Shown piece after piece: positions 45,304 through 54,659 of a stretch of 64,000 bases of DNA. The notes beneath the pieces were generated by a model, which did not search any database, was not told where the DNA came from, and saw nothing but the letters and a program-made list of their open reading frames with translations. A program made the position numbers and the translations under genes. Position 1 is the stretch's first letter, and every line of letters begins with the position of its first letter. This DNA is from Prosthecomicrobium sp. N25 (GTDB lineage Bacteria > Pseudomonadota > Alphaproteobacteria > Rhizobiales > Ancalomicrobiaceae), in contig NZ_JBBCAT010000001.1 in the NCBI RefSeq assembly GCF_037203705.1, positions 1,771,418 through 1,835,417 on the forward strand. Reading direction: 5' to 3'.

Positions 45304-46485
45304 GTGACGACATCCAGTATTGCGTTCAGGTCGTTTCGCGGCTTTTCGGCCGCCGCCGGGCTCGCTTGCGCGCTCGCCGGGTGCTCGACGCTTCCCTCGG
45401 ACGGCCCGTCCGCCAACGTGATCACCAGCGCCGCGGTCGAGCAGGGCCTCGCCGTCGAGAACTACCTGATCCTGCCGCTCGACGAGCCCGTCGTGAAGGT
45501 CGTCGGCCCCTGGCGGCCGCGCGTCTTCGCCGACCGCTTCTCGATTCGCTCGGGCCCCCGCCGGCTGCCGCTCGGCATCGGCGACGTGGTCGACATCCGG
45601 ATCATGGAGGCCGGCGACAACGGCCTCTTCGCCAACACCCAGACGCGCGGCGCCCAATTCCAGGTCCAGATCGACGAGACCGGCAATCTCTTCGTGCCCT
45701 ATGTCGGCCGCACCAAGGGCGCCGGCAAGACCGCCGAGCAGTTGCGCGCCTCGATCCAGGAAGGCCTCGCCGACAAGGCGATCCAGCCGCAGGTCCTCGT
45801 CAACGTCGTCAACAGCCAGGCGAACTCGACCACCGTGGTGGGCGACGTCGCCAAGCCCGGCCGCTATCCGGTCAACGTCGGCGGCACCAAGCTCCTCGAC
45901 GCGGTCGCGCTGGCCGGCGGCTCGCGCTTCACCACCTACGAGACGACCGTCACCCTGAAGCGCGGACACGACACCGCCTCGATCCTTCTCGAGGACCTGG
46001 TCCTGGTGCCGGAGAACAACGTCTACCTGCAGGCCGACGACGAGATCCTGCTCTCCTTCGCGCCGCAGACCTACACGCTGCTCGGCGCCGTGCCCGAGCC
46101 CCGCGAGATCAAGTTCGAGACCAAGACCGTCACCCTCGCCGAGGCCATCGGCCGGGGCGGGGGCCTCAACACGCTCGCCGCGGACGCCACCGGCGTCTTC
46201 GTGTTCCGCTTCGAGGAGCCGAGCCTCGTCCGCCGCATCCGGCCCGACCAGCCCTGGACGGGACCCGCCAAGGTGCCGACGGTCTATCGGCTGAACCTGT
46301 CGGATCCCAAGGGCTTCTTCATCGCCAAGTCCATGTGGGTCCGCGACAAGGACATCATCTACGTGGCCACGGCGCCCTCGGTGGAGTTCGCCAAGTTCGT
46401 CGACATCGTCAACCGGACGACGGGCGGCGCCCGCGGCGTCCTCGGCGTGGCGACCGACCTCAGAGTTCTCGGCAAGGGCAAGTAG
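45304..46485 (+). CDS. Outer-membrane polysaccharide export lipoprotein (Wza/KpsD-like)
   Basis: A 393-residue export-channel protein, lipidated at C27 (lipobox A-L-A-G-C). It has the Poly_export domain (near 95-190: L-G-I-G-D-V-V-D-I, Y-V-G-R-T-K-G-A-G-K-T-A) and two SLBB domains (V-V-G-D-V-A-K-P-G-R-Y-P near 183; T-Y-T-L-L-G-A-V-P-E-P near 258). GTG at 45304 gives a proper signal peptide. It follows the KpsE-like gene by 75 bp and should complete the envelope-spanning conduit. Confidence 0.92.
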   Translation: MTTSSIAFRSFRGFSAAAGLACALAGCSTLPSDGPSANVITSAAVEQGLAVENYLILPLDEPVVKVVGPWRPRVFADRFSIRSGPRRLPLGIGDVVDIRIMEAGDNGLFANTQTRGAQFQVQIDETGNLFVPYVGRTKGAGKTAEQLRASIQEGLADKAIQPQVLVNVVNSQANSTTVVGDVAKPGRYPVNVGGTKLLDAVALAGGSRFTTYETTVTLKRGHDTASILLEDLVLVPENNVYLQADDEILLSFAPQTYTLLGAVPEPREIKFETKTVTLAEAIGRGGGLNTLAADATGVFVFRFEEPSLVRRIRPDQPWTGPAKVPTVYRLNLSDPKGFFIAKSMWVRDKDIIYVATAPSVEFAKFVDIVNRTTGGARGVLGVATDLRVLGKGK

Positions 46486-46543
46486 CCCGGTGCCGGGCCG
46501 GCGCGCCGTTGCGGGCGGCCGGCGCGCTCTGTAGGGTCCGCGC

Positions 46544-47839
46544 ATGCTGTCCAGACCGTCCCCGGCCCCCGCTGAGGCGCCCGCGGCCCTCCCGCGGGCC
46601 GGGACCCGCTCGTTCCTCTTCCTCCTCGGCCCCTGCTCGCCGTTCCAGGCTCGCCTCGCCCCCGCGCTTGAGGCCGAGGGCCACCGCGTCGTGAAGGTTC
46701 TGCTCCACGCCGGCGACGCGCTCTTCTGGCGCCGCCCGGCGCTGCACTATCGCGGTGGCCTCGACGCCTGGCAGGACCATGTCGGCCGCCTCATGGACGA
46801 GCACGGCACCACCGACCTGGTCGTCCACAACGAGAGCCGGGAGTATCACCGCCTCGCCATCCTTGAGGCGCGCCGGCGCGGCATCAGGGTGCTGGTCTTC
46901 GAGATGGGCTACTTCCGGCCCGACTGGATCACCTTCGAGCGCGACGGCCTGTCGGCCCTCTCCCATTTTCCGCGCGACCCGGCCCTCGTCCGAGCCCTCG
47001 CCGCCGAGGCGCCTGAGCCCGACTTCTCCGTCCGCTTCCGCACGCCGTTCCTCAGGTTCGCGCTGAACGACCTTGCCTACCATCTGGGCGAGGTGTTCGG
47101 CACGCCCCTCTATCCGCGCTACCGGCGCTACGCGATCGACAACCCGGTCGTCGAATACCTGCTCTGGGGCAGGAAGCTGCTGACCCGCCGGCGCCCCGAG
47201 GCCGCGGCCGCGGCGGTCGTCGAGAAGCTGGAGGCCGGGGCCGCGCCCTGGTACGTCCTGCCCCTCCAACTCTCCGGCGACTTCCAGATCCGCGCCCACT
47301 CGCCCTTCCCGGACATGCCGGCGGCCATGCGCGCCGTCGTCGCCTCCTTCGGTCGCCACGCCCCCGCCGCCGCGCGCCTCGTCGTCAAGCTGCACCCCCT
47401 CGACAACCTGCGGACCCCTTGGGCGAAGCTCGTCGCGGAAGCGGCCGCGGAGGCCGGCGCGGCCGGCCGGGTCGACTGCATCGACGGCGGTGACCTCGCC
47501 CGCCTGATCGCCGGGTCGGAGGGCGTCGTCACGGTCAATTCCACGGTCGGCATCGCCGCGATCCAGGCCGGCCGCCCGACGATCGCGCTCGGCGGCGCCG
47601 TCTTCGACATCCCCGGCCTGACCTTCCAGGACGGCCTCGACCGCTTCTGGGCCGGCCGCCGCCCGCCGGACCGCGATCTGGCGTCCGCCTTCGTCCGCGC
47701 GCTCGTCCACACCACCCAGATCCGCGGCGACTACTACACCGAGCCCGGCATGGCCGCCGCCGTCCAGGGCGTCGTCGAGCGCCTGAAGGCGGGGCTGCCG
47801 GACCTGCCCGAACGCATCGCCCGCATGAGGAGCGCATGA
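46544..47839 (+). CDS. Capsule Kdo-transferase-like protein, KpsS family (copy 1)
   Basis: A 431-residue KpsS-family protein. KpsS adds the first beta-Kdo to phosphatidylglycerol in group 2 capsule assembly. Landmarks: F-L-F-L-L-G-P-C near residue 25, F-E-M-G-Y-F-R-P-D-W-I-T near 123, and the H-P motif V-V-K-L-H-P-L-D-N near 285, then V-N-S-T-V-G. A Pro/Ala-rich 20-residue lead precedes the fold. It overlaps the SDR by 4 nt (ATGA). About as similar to copy 2 (50963) as to any KpsS. Confidence 0.87.
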   Translation: MLSRPSPAPAEAPAALPRAGTRSFLFLLGPCSPFQARLAPALEAEGHRVVKVLLHAGDALFWRRPALHYRGGLDAWQDHVGRLMDEHGTTDLVVHNESREYHRLAILEARRRGIRVLVFEMGYFRPDWITFERDGLSALSHFPRDPALVRALAAEAPEPDFSVRFRTPFLRFALNDLAYHLGEVFGTPLYPRYRRYAIDNPVVEYLLWGRKLLTRRRPEAAAAAVVEKLEAGAAPWYVLPLQLSGDFQIRAHSPFPDMPAAMRAVVASFGRHAPAAARLVVKLHPLDNLRTPWAKLVAEAAAEAGAAGRVDCIDGGDLARLIAGSEGVVTVNSTVGIAAIQAGRPTIALGGAVFDIPGLTFQDGLDRFWAGRRPPDRDLASAFVRALVHTTQIRGDYYTEPGMAAAVQGVVERLKAGLPDLPERIARMRSA

Positions 47840-48663
47840 ACCCCTCCGCCGACCCCCGCACCGTCGTCGTGACCGGTGCCTCCAGCGGCATCGGCGCCGC
47901 CCTGGCGCTGGCGCATGCCCGCCCCGGAGTGGCTCTGGCGCTGACCGGCCGCGACCCCGTCCGCCTCGCCGCCGTGGCCGCCGGGGCTCGCGCCAAGGGC
48001 GCGACGGTGCGCGAGGGCATCTTCGACGTCCGCGAGTTGGACCGCCTCGCCGCCTTCCTGGCCGACGTCGACGATACCGGCCCCATCGATGTCCTCTATG
48101 CCAATGCCGGCGTCGCCGCCGGCCTCGGTCCCGACCGCTCCGCCGAGCCGCTCGACACCGCCATGCGTCTCGTCGACGTGAACCTGAAGGGCGTGATCGC
48201 CACCGTCTCGGCGGTGGTGGAGCGCATGCGCGCGCGCCGCCGCGGCCATATCGTGCTGGTCTCCTCGCTCGCCGGCCTCCAGGCCCATCCGGACATGCCG
48301 ACCTATTCGGCCAGCAAGGCGGCGGTGCGCTTCTACGGCGACTCGCTCCGCCAGTGGCTGCGCCCCGCCGGCGTGGCCGTGACGGTCGTCTGCCCCGGCT
48401 TCGTCACCTCCCCGATGGCGAACCGCCACAAGGGGGCCAAGCCCTTCGAGATCTCGGCCGACCGCGCCGCCGCCCTGATCGTCCGCGGGGTCGCCCGCCG
48501 ACGCCCGCTGATCGCCTTCCCGTGGCCGCTGGTCCTGTCGATCTGGCTCTCCAACCTGGTCCCGACCGTCATCGCCGACCTCGGCATGCGCGGCTTCGCC
48601 GCCGTGGTCGACCCCGACGACGAGACCGCTCGCGAGCGCGAGAGGCGCCGGCAGGCCCCGTGA
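47836..48663 (+). CDS. Short-chain dehydrogenase/reductase (RkpH-like by context)
   Basis: A 275-residue SDR: cofactor motif T-G-A-S-S-G-I-G (near residue 13), N-A-G near 92, catalytic Ser (L-V-S-S-L) and Y-S-A-S-K. A membrane-seeking segment lies near the C-terminus (W-P-L-V-L-S-I-W-L-S-N-L). It is translationally coupled at both ends to capsule genes (ATGA and GTGA overlaps). In S. meliloti the rkp region has an SDR, RkpH; orthology here is inference. Substrate might be an acyl chain or a sugar. Confidence 0.85.
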   Translation: MNPSADPRTVVVTGASSGIGAALALAHARPGVALALTGRDPVRLAAVAAGARAKGATVREGIFDVRELDRLAAFLADVDDTGPIDVLYANAGVAAGLGPDRSAEPLDTAMRLVDVNLKGVIATVSAVVERMRARRRGHIVLVSSLAGLQAHPDMPTYSASKAAVRFYGDSLRQWLRPAGVAVTVVCPGFVTSPMANRHKGAKPFEISADRAAALIVRGVARRRPLIAFPWPLVLSIWLSNLVPTVIADLGMRGFAAVVDPDDETARERERRRQAP

Positions 48664-50765
48664 CGAGCCCGACCGAACCCGGCCGCCGCCCCGCCGGGCG
48701 AGAGCCCGCCCCGGCCCCGGGCCCCGGGCTCCGGCCCGCCCCGGTCCGCGCCGCCGTCTTCCTGCCGGAGCCTTGGGCCGCGGCCGCCTGGCTGCCCGCC
48801 CTCTGCGACGCCGACGAGGTGGTCCCCTCGCCGGGCGACGACGAGGGCGGCAGGGTGGATCGCGTGATCGGCGGCCTGGACCCGCGGCTCGAGGCACGCG
48901 GGCGCGATCATGCGCGCCGGTTCCGCCTGCCGTTCCTCCGCCTAGAGCCGCTGCCCCTCGGCCCCGCCTCGCCGCCCTCGCTCGGGATCGCCCACATCGC
49001 CGCCAGGCTGTGCGCAGAGCCGATTCCCGGCGAGCCCGTGCCGGCCGGCGCACGGACCCGGGCAGGGCAGGGCGCCGCCGTCCCCTCGGCGGCCGTCCTG
49101 CAGGGCATCCTCGACCTCGTGCTCGGCGACCGCCTGCTCGCCGCCTCGGCCGCCGCCCTGGACGACCCGGCCGAGGCCCACAGCCCGGTGACCGCGCTGG
49201 TCGCCGACGCCGCGGACGACGGCACCGCCGACCCCGACCGTCTGCTCGGCCTGCTCGCCGAGGCCCGCGCCCGCCACGGCGACGGCGCGGTCGCGGTCGT
49301 GCCCGTGGATCCGAGGGCTGCGGCCGGCCGACCCCCCATCCTCGCCGCCCTCGCGGTTCGGGAGGGACTGCGCCTGCGCCCCGACCGCGGCCGGCCGGAC
49401 CTCCTCGCCGGCATCGACACGGTCTATGCCGCCGGCGGCCTCCTAGGGCTCGAGGCCCTGCTCGCCGGCCGCCGCGCCGTGCTGGCCGCGGCGCCCGACT
49501 GGCTCGCCCCCTTCGCGGGCCGGCGCCTCGCGCCCGCCGAGCGGCTCGACCTCGCACGGATCGCCTTCGTGGACGACGCCCGCTATGCCGACCCGTTCAC
49601 GGGCGCCGCCGTCGACGCCGAAGCCGGCCTGGGCCTCCTCGCCTGGCTCCGCCGGCGCTACGCCGGACGCCGCGCGAACCGGATCGCCTACGGCTTCTCG
49701 GCCCAGAAGGCCCGGACCGCCCGCACCTTCCTGGAGGGATGGGAGGCCTCCGTCGCCGTGGCGTCGCGTCCGGCCTCCGCGATCCGCGCGGCGGCCCGGA
49801 GCGGCGCGCGGCTGACCGTCTGGGGCACCCGCGGCGGCGCCGCCCTCGACGAGGCCGCGGCTCGGGCCGGCCTCCGGATCGACCGCCTGGAGGACGGCTT
49901 CATCCGATCGGTCGGCCTCGGCACGATGCAGACCATCCCGGCCTCCCTCGCCCTCGACGACGAGGGCCTCTACTACGACGCCCGGCGCCCCTCCCGCTTC
50001 GAGCGGCTCGCCGAGACGGCCGTCTTCGACGAGGCCCTGCTGATGCGCGCCCGCGCCTTGCGCGAGGCGATCGTCGCCGCCCGGGTGACCAAGTACAACC
50101 TCGCCGCCGAGGCGCTCGACTTCCGCGCCCGGTCCGGCGGGCGGCCGGTCATCCTGGCGCCCGGGCAGGTGCCCGACGATGCCGCCATCCGTACCGGCAC
50201 CTTCGCGGTCACCGGCAACCTGGCGCTCCTCGCCGCGATCCGGAAGGAGCGGCCCGACGCCTACATCGTCTACAAGGAGCATCCCGACCTGGTGACCCGG
50301 AGCCGCGCCGGCTGGCTCCCCGACCGGCTCGTGCTGGAGCACGCCGATGAGGTGCTCCGGCGCGGCGACGCCATCGCGGCCATCGAGGCCGCCGACGAGG
50401 TCCACACGATGACCTCGCTCGCCGGCTTCGAGGCGCTCCTGCGCGGCGTGCCGGTGACCACCTGGGGGCTGCCCTTCTACGCCGGATGGGGGCTCACCGC
50501 GGACCGCGAGCACACGCCGCGCCGCCGCCGCCGCCTCTCCCTCGACGAACTGGTCGCCGTCGCGCTGATTCTCTATCCGGCCTATGTCGACCCGGTCTCG
50601 CGCCTGCCCTGCGAGGTGGAGGACATCGTCCGCCGCATCGCCCAGATCCGCGAGGGACGGGTCGCGCCGCCCCCGGCCACCCGCTTCCGGGCCCTGGTGC
50701 GCGCGAGCGTGGTGGCCGAGGCCTGGATCCGACACCTTCTCGGGCACCGTCTGACGCCGCGCTGA
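48660..50765 (+). CDS. KpsC-like Kdo transferase, N-terminal module degenerate
   Basis: A 701-residue two-module protein; KpsC normally has two Kdo-transferase sites. The C-terminal module (from about 340) is complete: L-E-D-G-F-I-R-S (E near 411), Y-K-E-H-P-D (His near 541), P-F-Y-A-G-W-G-L and D-P-V-S-R-L-P-C-E-V-E-D. The N-terminal module is recognisable only in outline: E-D-G-F is replaced by L-E-P-L-P-L, K-S-H-P-D by V-P-V-D-P-R, and Y-A-G-W-G by D-W-L-A-P-F. It therefore probably has one active site. GTG start overlaps the SDR stop. Confidence 0.87.
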   Translation: MTSPTEPGRRPAGREPAPAPGPGLRPAPVRAAVFLPEPWAAAAWLPALCDADEVVPSPGDDEGGRVDRVIGGLDPRLEARGRDHARRFRLPFLRLEPLPLGPASPPSLGIAHIAARLCAEPIPGEPVPAGARTRAGQGAAVPSAAVLQGILDLVLGDRLLAASAAALDDPAEAHSPVTALVADAADDGTADPDRLLGLLAEARARHGDGAVAVVPVDPRAAAGRPPILAALAVREGLRLRPDRGRPDLLAGIDTVYAAGGLLGLEALLAGRRAVLAAAPDWLAPFAGRRLAPAERLDLARIAFVDDARYADPFTGAAVDAEAGLGLLAWLRRRYAGRRANRIAYGFSAQKARTARTFLEGWEASVAVASRPASAIRAAARSGARLTVWGTRGGAALDEAAARAGLRIDRLEDGFIRSVGLGTMQTIPASLALDDEGLYYDARRPSRFERLAETAVFDEALLMRARALREAIVAARVTKYNLAAEALDFRARSGGRPVILAPGQVPDDAAIRTGTFAVTGNLALLAAIRKERPDAYIVYKEHPDLVTRSRAGWLPDRLVLEHADEVLRRGDAIAAIEAADEVHTMTSLAGFEALLRGVPVTTWGLPFYAGWGLTADREHTPRRRRRLSLDELVAVALILYPAYVDPVSRLPCEVEDIVRRIAQIREGRVAPPPATRFRALVRASVVAEAWIRHLLGHRLTPR

Positions 50766-50962
50766 CGAACTTCGCGGAAACACTCGGAAAATTGACCCGT
50801 CCGACCCGCGTCGCTATAGGAGGGGCGCCCGGTCCCAGGACCACACCTCCCGCCGAATCCGGGCTCGGTTCCGAGATCCGCCCCTGGCCGCCGCGCGCCT
50901 CGCGCTTCCGCCCGGTGCGACGCGAACGGAGCGCCGGCCCGGGGGCGGAGCACCAGTGATCG

Positions 50963-52246
50963 ATGTCCGAACGCCGCGTCTTTCTCTTCCTGCAAGGGCC
51001 GCCGTCCCGCTTCTGGTACGAGCTCGCCGAAGCGCTCGACGCCGCCGGTCACAAGACGTTGCGGGTCAACCTGTCGGCCGGGGACTGGCTCTACTGGCGC
51101 AAGCGCGGGGCGATCAACTACCGCGGCAGCTTCAAGGCCTGGCGGTCCTGGCTCGAAGCCCTGATCGAGCGCGAGGGCGTGACCGACATCCTCTACTACG
51201 CCGACCGGCTGCCCTACCACGTCGTCGCCAACGAGATTGCGCGCCAGCGGGGCATCTACGTGACGGCGGTGGAGTTCGGCTACCTGCGCCCGGACTGGAT
51301 CACCGTCGAACGGGACGGCATGTCCACCTACTCGCATTTTCCGAACGATCCGGAGATCATCCGCCGGATCGCCGACCATGCGCCGGACCCGGACTTCGAG
51401 ATCAAGTACCCCTATACCTTCTTCCAGGAGGCCTCGAACGAGGTCATCTACAACCTCGCCAGCCTGTTCCTGTCCTGGATGAGCTTTCCGCGCTACCACG
51501 CGGACAAGTACTACAACCCGCTGAAGGACTATCTGAGCACCCTCTGGCGCCTCATCCGCGACCGCTGGCAACGCAAATACGCCAAGCGCGTCATGCGCGA
51601 GGTGATCCTGGGCCCGCGGCCCTTCTACATCTTCGCCCTTCAGCTCCAGTCGGACTACCAGATCCGCGACAACTCCCCCTACAGCCGCCTGCACGAGGCG
51701 ATCGACCAGACCATTGCTTCCTTCGCCCGCAACGCCCCGCTCGGCACCGTGCTGGTCTTCAAGGTGCACCCGCTCGACAACGGCCTGGAGCGCTGGCAGA
51801 AGGTCGTCATGGCCTCGGCCCGCCGCCACGACGTGCGCCCCCGCGTCCGCGTCATCGACGGCGGCAATCTCAATCGCCTAGTCGAGACGGCGCTCGGCAC
51901 CATCCTGGTCAACTCGACGGTCGGCCTCTACGCCATCCGGGCCGGCTGTCCGCTGATGGTCCTGGGCGTCGCCGTGTTCGACATCCCCGGACTGACCTTC
52001 CAGGGCACGCTGGACGAGTTCTGGACCGAGGCCGAGCCCCCGGACGAGGAACTGCGCCTGAAGTTCATCCGCGCCCTGGCGGCCACCACCCAGGTCAAGG
52101 GCAGCTTTTACAACCGCGAGGGGCGCAAGGTCGCCATCGCCGAGATGGTCCGCCGCCTCGAGGCGCGCACCGTCAACGAGCCGGGCGCCTTCATCGACCC
52201 GCCCCCTCGCCTGGAAAAGGCCCGCCGCCTCGGCATGCGCGTCTGA
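50963..52246 (+). CDS. Capsule Kdo-transferase-like protein, KpsS family (copy 2)
   Basis: A 427-residue KpsS-family protein starting at the ATG at 50963. F-L-F-L-Q-G-P-P-S at the N-terminus, V-E-F-G-Y-L-R-P-D-W-I-T near 107, V-F-K-V-H-P-L-D-N near 273, and V-N-S-T-V-G-L-Y-A-I. It parallels copy 1 over the whole length and retains the same H-P-L-D-N motif, so both may be active. It is 197 bp after KpsC copy 1 and could have its own promoter; nothing else is seen in that gap. Confidence 0.88.
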   Translation: MSERRVFLFLQGPPSRFWYELAEALDAAGHKTLRVNLSAGDWLYWRKRGAINYRGSFKAWRSWLEALIEREGVTDILYYADRLPYHVVANEIARQRGIYVTAVEFGYLRPDWITVERDGMSTYSHFPNDPEIIRRIADHAPDPDFEIKYPYTFFQEASNEVIYNLASLFLSWMSFPRYHADKYYNPLKDYLSTLWRLIRDRWQRKYAKRVMREVILGPRPFYIFALQLQSDYQIRDNSPYSRLHEAIDQTIASFARNAPLGTVLVFKVHPLDNGLERWQKVVMASARRHDVRPRVRVIDGGNLNRLVETALGTILVNSTVGLYAIRAGCPLMVLGVAVFDIPGLTFQGTLDEFWTEAEPPDEELRLKFIRALAATTQVKGSFYNREGRKVAIAEMVRRLEARTVNEPGAFIDPPPRLEKARRLGMRV

Positions 52247-52332
52247 CGCAGCATCGCCGCGCCGCTCCCCCACGGCTCCGTTCGAACCCGTCCGGTCCCC
52301 GCGCGTTGACCCTCCGACAATGGAGGTGAAGC

Positions 52333-52908
52333 ATGGGACTTCTCGACTCGTTTCTGAACCGCGGCGCCGGCCCCGCCATGGGCGGCGGCAGCGCGACCTC
52401 GCCGATGGTGAAGGCGCTCATGCTGCTGCTCGCCGCGAAGGCCTTCCAGAGCTACCGCTCTGGCGGCTCCACCCCTGACGCCACCCGCCAGGGCGGCGGG
52501 CTCGGCGGCATGCTGGGCGGCCTCTTCGGCGGCGGCCAGCAGGCCGGCGGCGGTCTCTTCGGCGGCTCCTCGGGAGGCGGGCTCGGCGGCGGCCTCGGCG
52601 GGCTCCTGGGCGGCCTCGCCGGCGGCGGCTCGGGTGGCCTCGGCGGCCTTTTCGACCAGTTCCGCCGCAACGGCTACGGCGACCACGTCGACAGCTGGGT
52701 CGGTACCGGCCAGAACCGCCGGATGGCTCCGGAGGAACTGGCCCGCGTGCTCGGGCCCGAGGCCATCGAGGAACTCGAGCGGCGCACCGGCATGCCGCGT
52801 AAGCAGCTCCTCGCCGAACTGGCGGACGAGCTGCCCGACGCCGTCGACCAGGTAACCCCCGACGGACGCTTCCCGACCGAGCAGGAACTCGCCTCGCGCT
52901 TCCATTGA
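52333..52908 (+). CDS. yidB: YidB family (DUF937) protein
   Basis: A 191-residue protein with the YidB layout: short N-terminal helix (G-L-L-D-S-F-L-N-R), a long Gly-rich middle (residues 55-110), and a C-terminal folded part with D-S-W-V-G-T-G-Q-N-R, L-A-R-V-L-G-P-E-A-I-E and L-P-D-A-V-D-Q-V-T-P-D-G. The function is unknown. The ATG at 52333 is behind AATGGAGGTG. It is not obviously related to capsule export. Confidence 0.88.
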   Translation: MGLLDSFLNRGAGPAMGGGSATSPMVKALMLLLAAKAFQSYRSGGSTPDATRQGGGLGGMLGGLFGGGQQAGGGLFGGSSGGGLGGGLGGLLGGLAGGGSGGLGGLFDQFRRNGYGDHVDSWVGTGQNRRMAPEELARVLGPEAIEELERRTGMPRKQLLAELADELPDAVDQVTPDGRFPTEQELASRFH

Positions 52909-52951
52909 GGCGAGCTCGCCGGCCGTGCCCCCCGGGGCACGGCCGCCGGCC

Positions 52952-54112
52952 TCACGCGGCCTTCGGCAGGAACCGCTCGGCCAGATGCACCCAGTAGCTC
53001 GCGCCGCGGGTCAGGATCGCGTCGTTGAAGTCGAACTTCGGGTGGTGCAGCATCGGCCCGTCGCCGGCGCCCAGCATGAAGTAGCAGCCCGGCTTCTCCT
53101 GCAGCATGAAGGCGAAGTCCTCGCTGCCCGGCGTCGGCCGGACCACGTCCCGGACGCGCCCCTCGCCGGCGACCTCCACCGCGACCGCGCGCGCGAAGGC
53201 CGTCTCGGCCTCGGCGTTGACCAGCACCGGATAAATGCGGCGATAGTCGACCTCGGCGGTGCAGCCGTAGCTCAGCGCCTGCGCCATGGCGATCTCGGTG
53301 ATTCGCCGTTCGAGCTGGTCGTGGATCTTCTCGTCGAAGCTCCGCACGCTGAGCTTCAGGAGCGCGGTCTCGGGGATGACGTTCGAGGCCTGTCCCGCCT
53401 GGAAGGCGCCGACCGTCACCACCGCGGGATCCTGCGGATCGATGTTGCGCGACACGACGGACTGCAGGGCCATCACGGTCGAGGCGCCGGCGACGACCGG
53501 GTCGAGCGTCTGCTCCGGATGCGCCCCATGGCCGCCCTTGCCGCGAATGGTGATCTCGACGTGGTCGGCGGCGGCCATCAGCACGCCGGGCTTGAACAGG
53601 AAGTCTCCGGCCGGCCGGTTCGGCCAGTTGTGGAGCGCGAAGACGGCATCGCAGGGAAAGAGCTCGAAGAGCCCGTCGTCCATCATCCGCCGCGCCCCCG
53701 CGAGGCCCTCCTCGGCCGGCTGGAAGAGCAGGTGGACGGTCCCGTCGAAGCGGCGCGAGCGGGCGAGCTGGCGCGCCGCCGCGAGCAGGATCGTCGTGTG
53801 CCCGTCATGCCCGCAGGCATGCATCTTGCCCGGTGTCTGGCTGCGGTAGGGGAGGCCGGTCTCCTCCTCGATCGGCAACGCGTCCATGTCGGCGCGGATG
53901 CCCAGGCTGCGCCCCCCGGTGCCGGACCGGAGCGTCCCGACCACGCCCGTGCCGCCGAGTCCGCGCCGCACCTCGTAGCCCCATTCGCCGAGCAGTCGCG
54001 CCACCAGGTCGCTCGTCTCGAACTCCTCGTAGCCGAGTTCCGGGCGGGTGTGCAGGTGGCGGCGCAGCGACACGAACTCGTGCTCGTCCGCGGCGATTTC
54101 AGGAAGGATCAT
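52952..54112 (-). CDS. M20 family amidohydrolase (hippurate-hydrolase type)
   Basis: A 386-residue metal-dependent amidohydrolase of the M20D group, cleaving N-acyl amino acids or related amides. Metal ligands are visible: M-H-A-C-G-H-D-G-H (near 102-110), Q-P-A-E-E-G (near 137), A-L-H-N-W-P and H-H-P-K-F-D-F-N near 355. The lid domain carries K-G-G-H-G-A-H-P-E. Start at the ATG at 54112. A terminator hairpin lies about 110 bp upstream on the same strand. The substrate is not known. Confidence 0.9.
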   Translation of the reverse strand: MILPEIAADEHEFVSLRRHLHTRPELGYEEFETSDLVARLLGEWGYEVRRGLGGTGVVGTLRSGTGGRSLGIRADMDALPIEEETGLPYRSQTPGKMHACGHDGHTTILLAAARQLARSRRFDGTVHLLFQPAEEGLAGARRMMDDGLFELFPCDAVFALHNWPNRPAGDFLFKPGVLMAAADHVEITIRGKGGHGAHPEQTLDPVVAGASTVMALQSVVSRNIDPQDPAVVTVGAFQAGQASNVIPETALLKLSVRSFDEKIHDQLERRITEIAMAQALSYGCTAEVDYRRIYPVLVNAEAETAFARAVAVEVAGEGRVRDVVRPTPGSEDFAFMLQEKPGCYFMLGAGDGPMLHHPKFDFNDAILTRGASYWVHLAERFLPKAA

Positions 54113-54219
54113 CGAGGCTGCTCCGAAAGAACGCCGCACCCTGCCTCGCCTGCGCACCCGCTGGCAAGGGCCGGGTGATCGCGCCAGGCCTGCGCGCGCC
54201 GCACGGGGGGCGTTCGGGC

Positions 54220-54248
54220 AAAAAAAAGGGCCGTCTATGCGGCGGCCC
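54220..54248 (-). terminator. Minus-strand intrinsic terminator
   Basis: On the minus strand GGGCCG, a 9-nt loop, CGGCCC and then eight T residues: a textbook Rho-independent terminator. No protein gene ends just before it. It could end a short RNA begun near 54300-54340, or act as an attenuator for the M20 gene. A GCCC-TCCG-GGGC mini-hairpin and CTCCTCCC (54263-54256) precede it. Confidence 0.75.
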
Positions 54249-54328
54249 AAGTCATGGGAGGAGACGCCCCGGAGGGCAAGGCCGAACCGAGAATCGATCC
54301 GACCGAGGATCAGTATGCATGAGGGAGG

Positions 54329-54344
54329 TTAACAAACAATTAAC
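54329..54344. promoter_or_regulatory. CtrA-type binding site, TTAA-N7-TTAAC
   Basis: TTAACAAACAATTAAC fits the CtrA consensus TTAA-N7-TTAAC exactly, and the opposite strand reads TTAA-N7-TTAACC. TTAA is rare in this GC-rich DNA. It lies in the 547-bp gap between the divergent M20 and helicase genes. It could drive a short minus-strand RNA that ends at 54220, or the helicase. The rest of the gap holds no gene I can support. Confidence 0.55.
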
Positions 54345-54659
54345 GCCACGTTCGGGCGACCGTCTTTCCACAATATGTTCAAGCATTGGTGACTTGCTCA
54401 CGTAAGGTCATCAGCAAACCGTACCCGATGGCATTCCGGTCCGGTCCCTCCCGCCCGCTCATGGCGCCAGTATCGGATGCTGGTGTAACAGGGCGAATAC
54501 TGACCGGACTCGGCCCGTACCGGGGCTCCGCCCTGACATCTCAACGTATTGGCAAGTCGCAGGAATCGCCTCGGCGCCTGCCCGCTTGCCGAGCCCGCCC
54601 CGAGCCGCTAGGGTTGCGGCTATTCTCGTTTCGTTCTCGCATACCGGGAGGGAGTGTCC

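Noticed and set aside
43765-46545. A 926-codon minus-strand frame across kpsE and the export lipoprotein
   Set aside because: Also a GC shadow; the protein is Gly/Arg/Asp-rich without domains, while both plus-strand genes have clear signatures.
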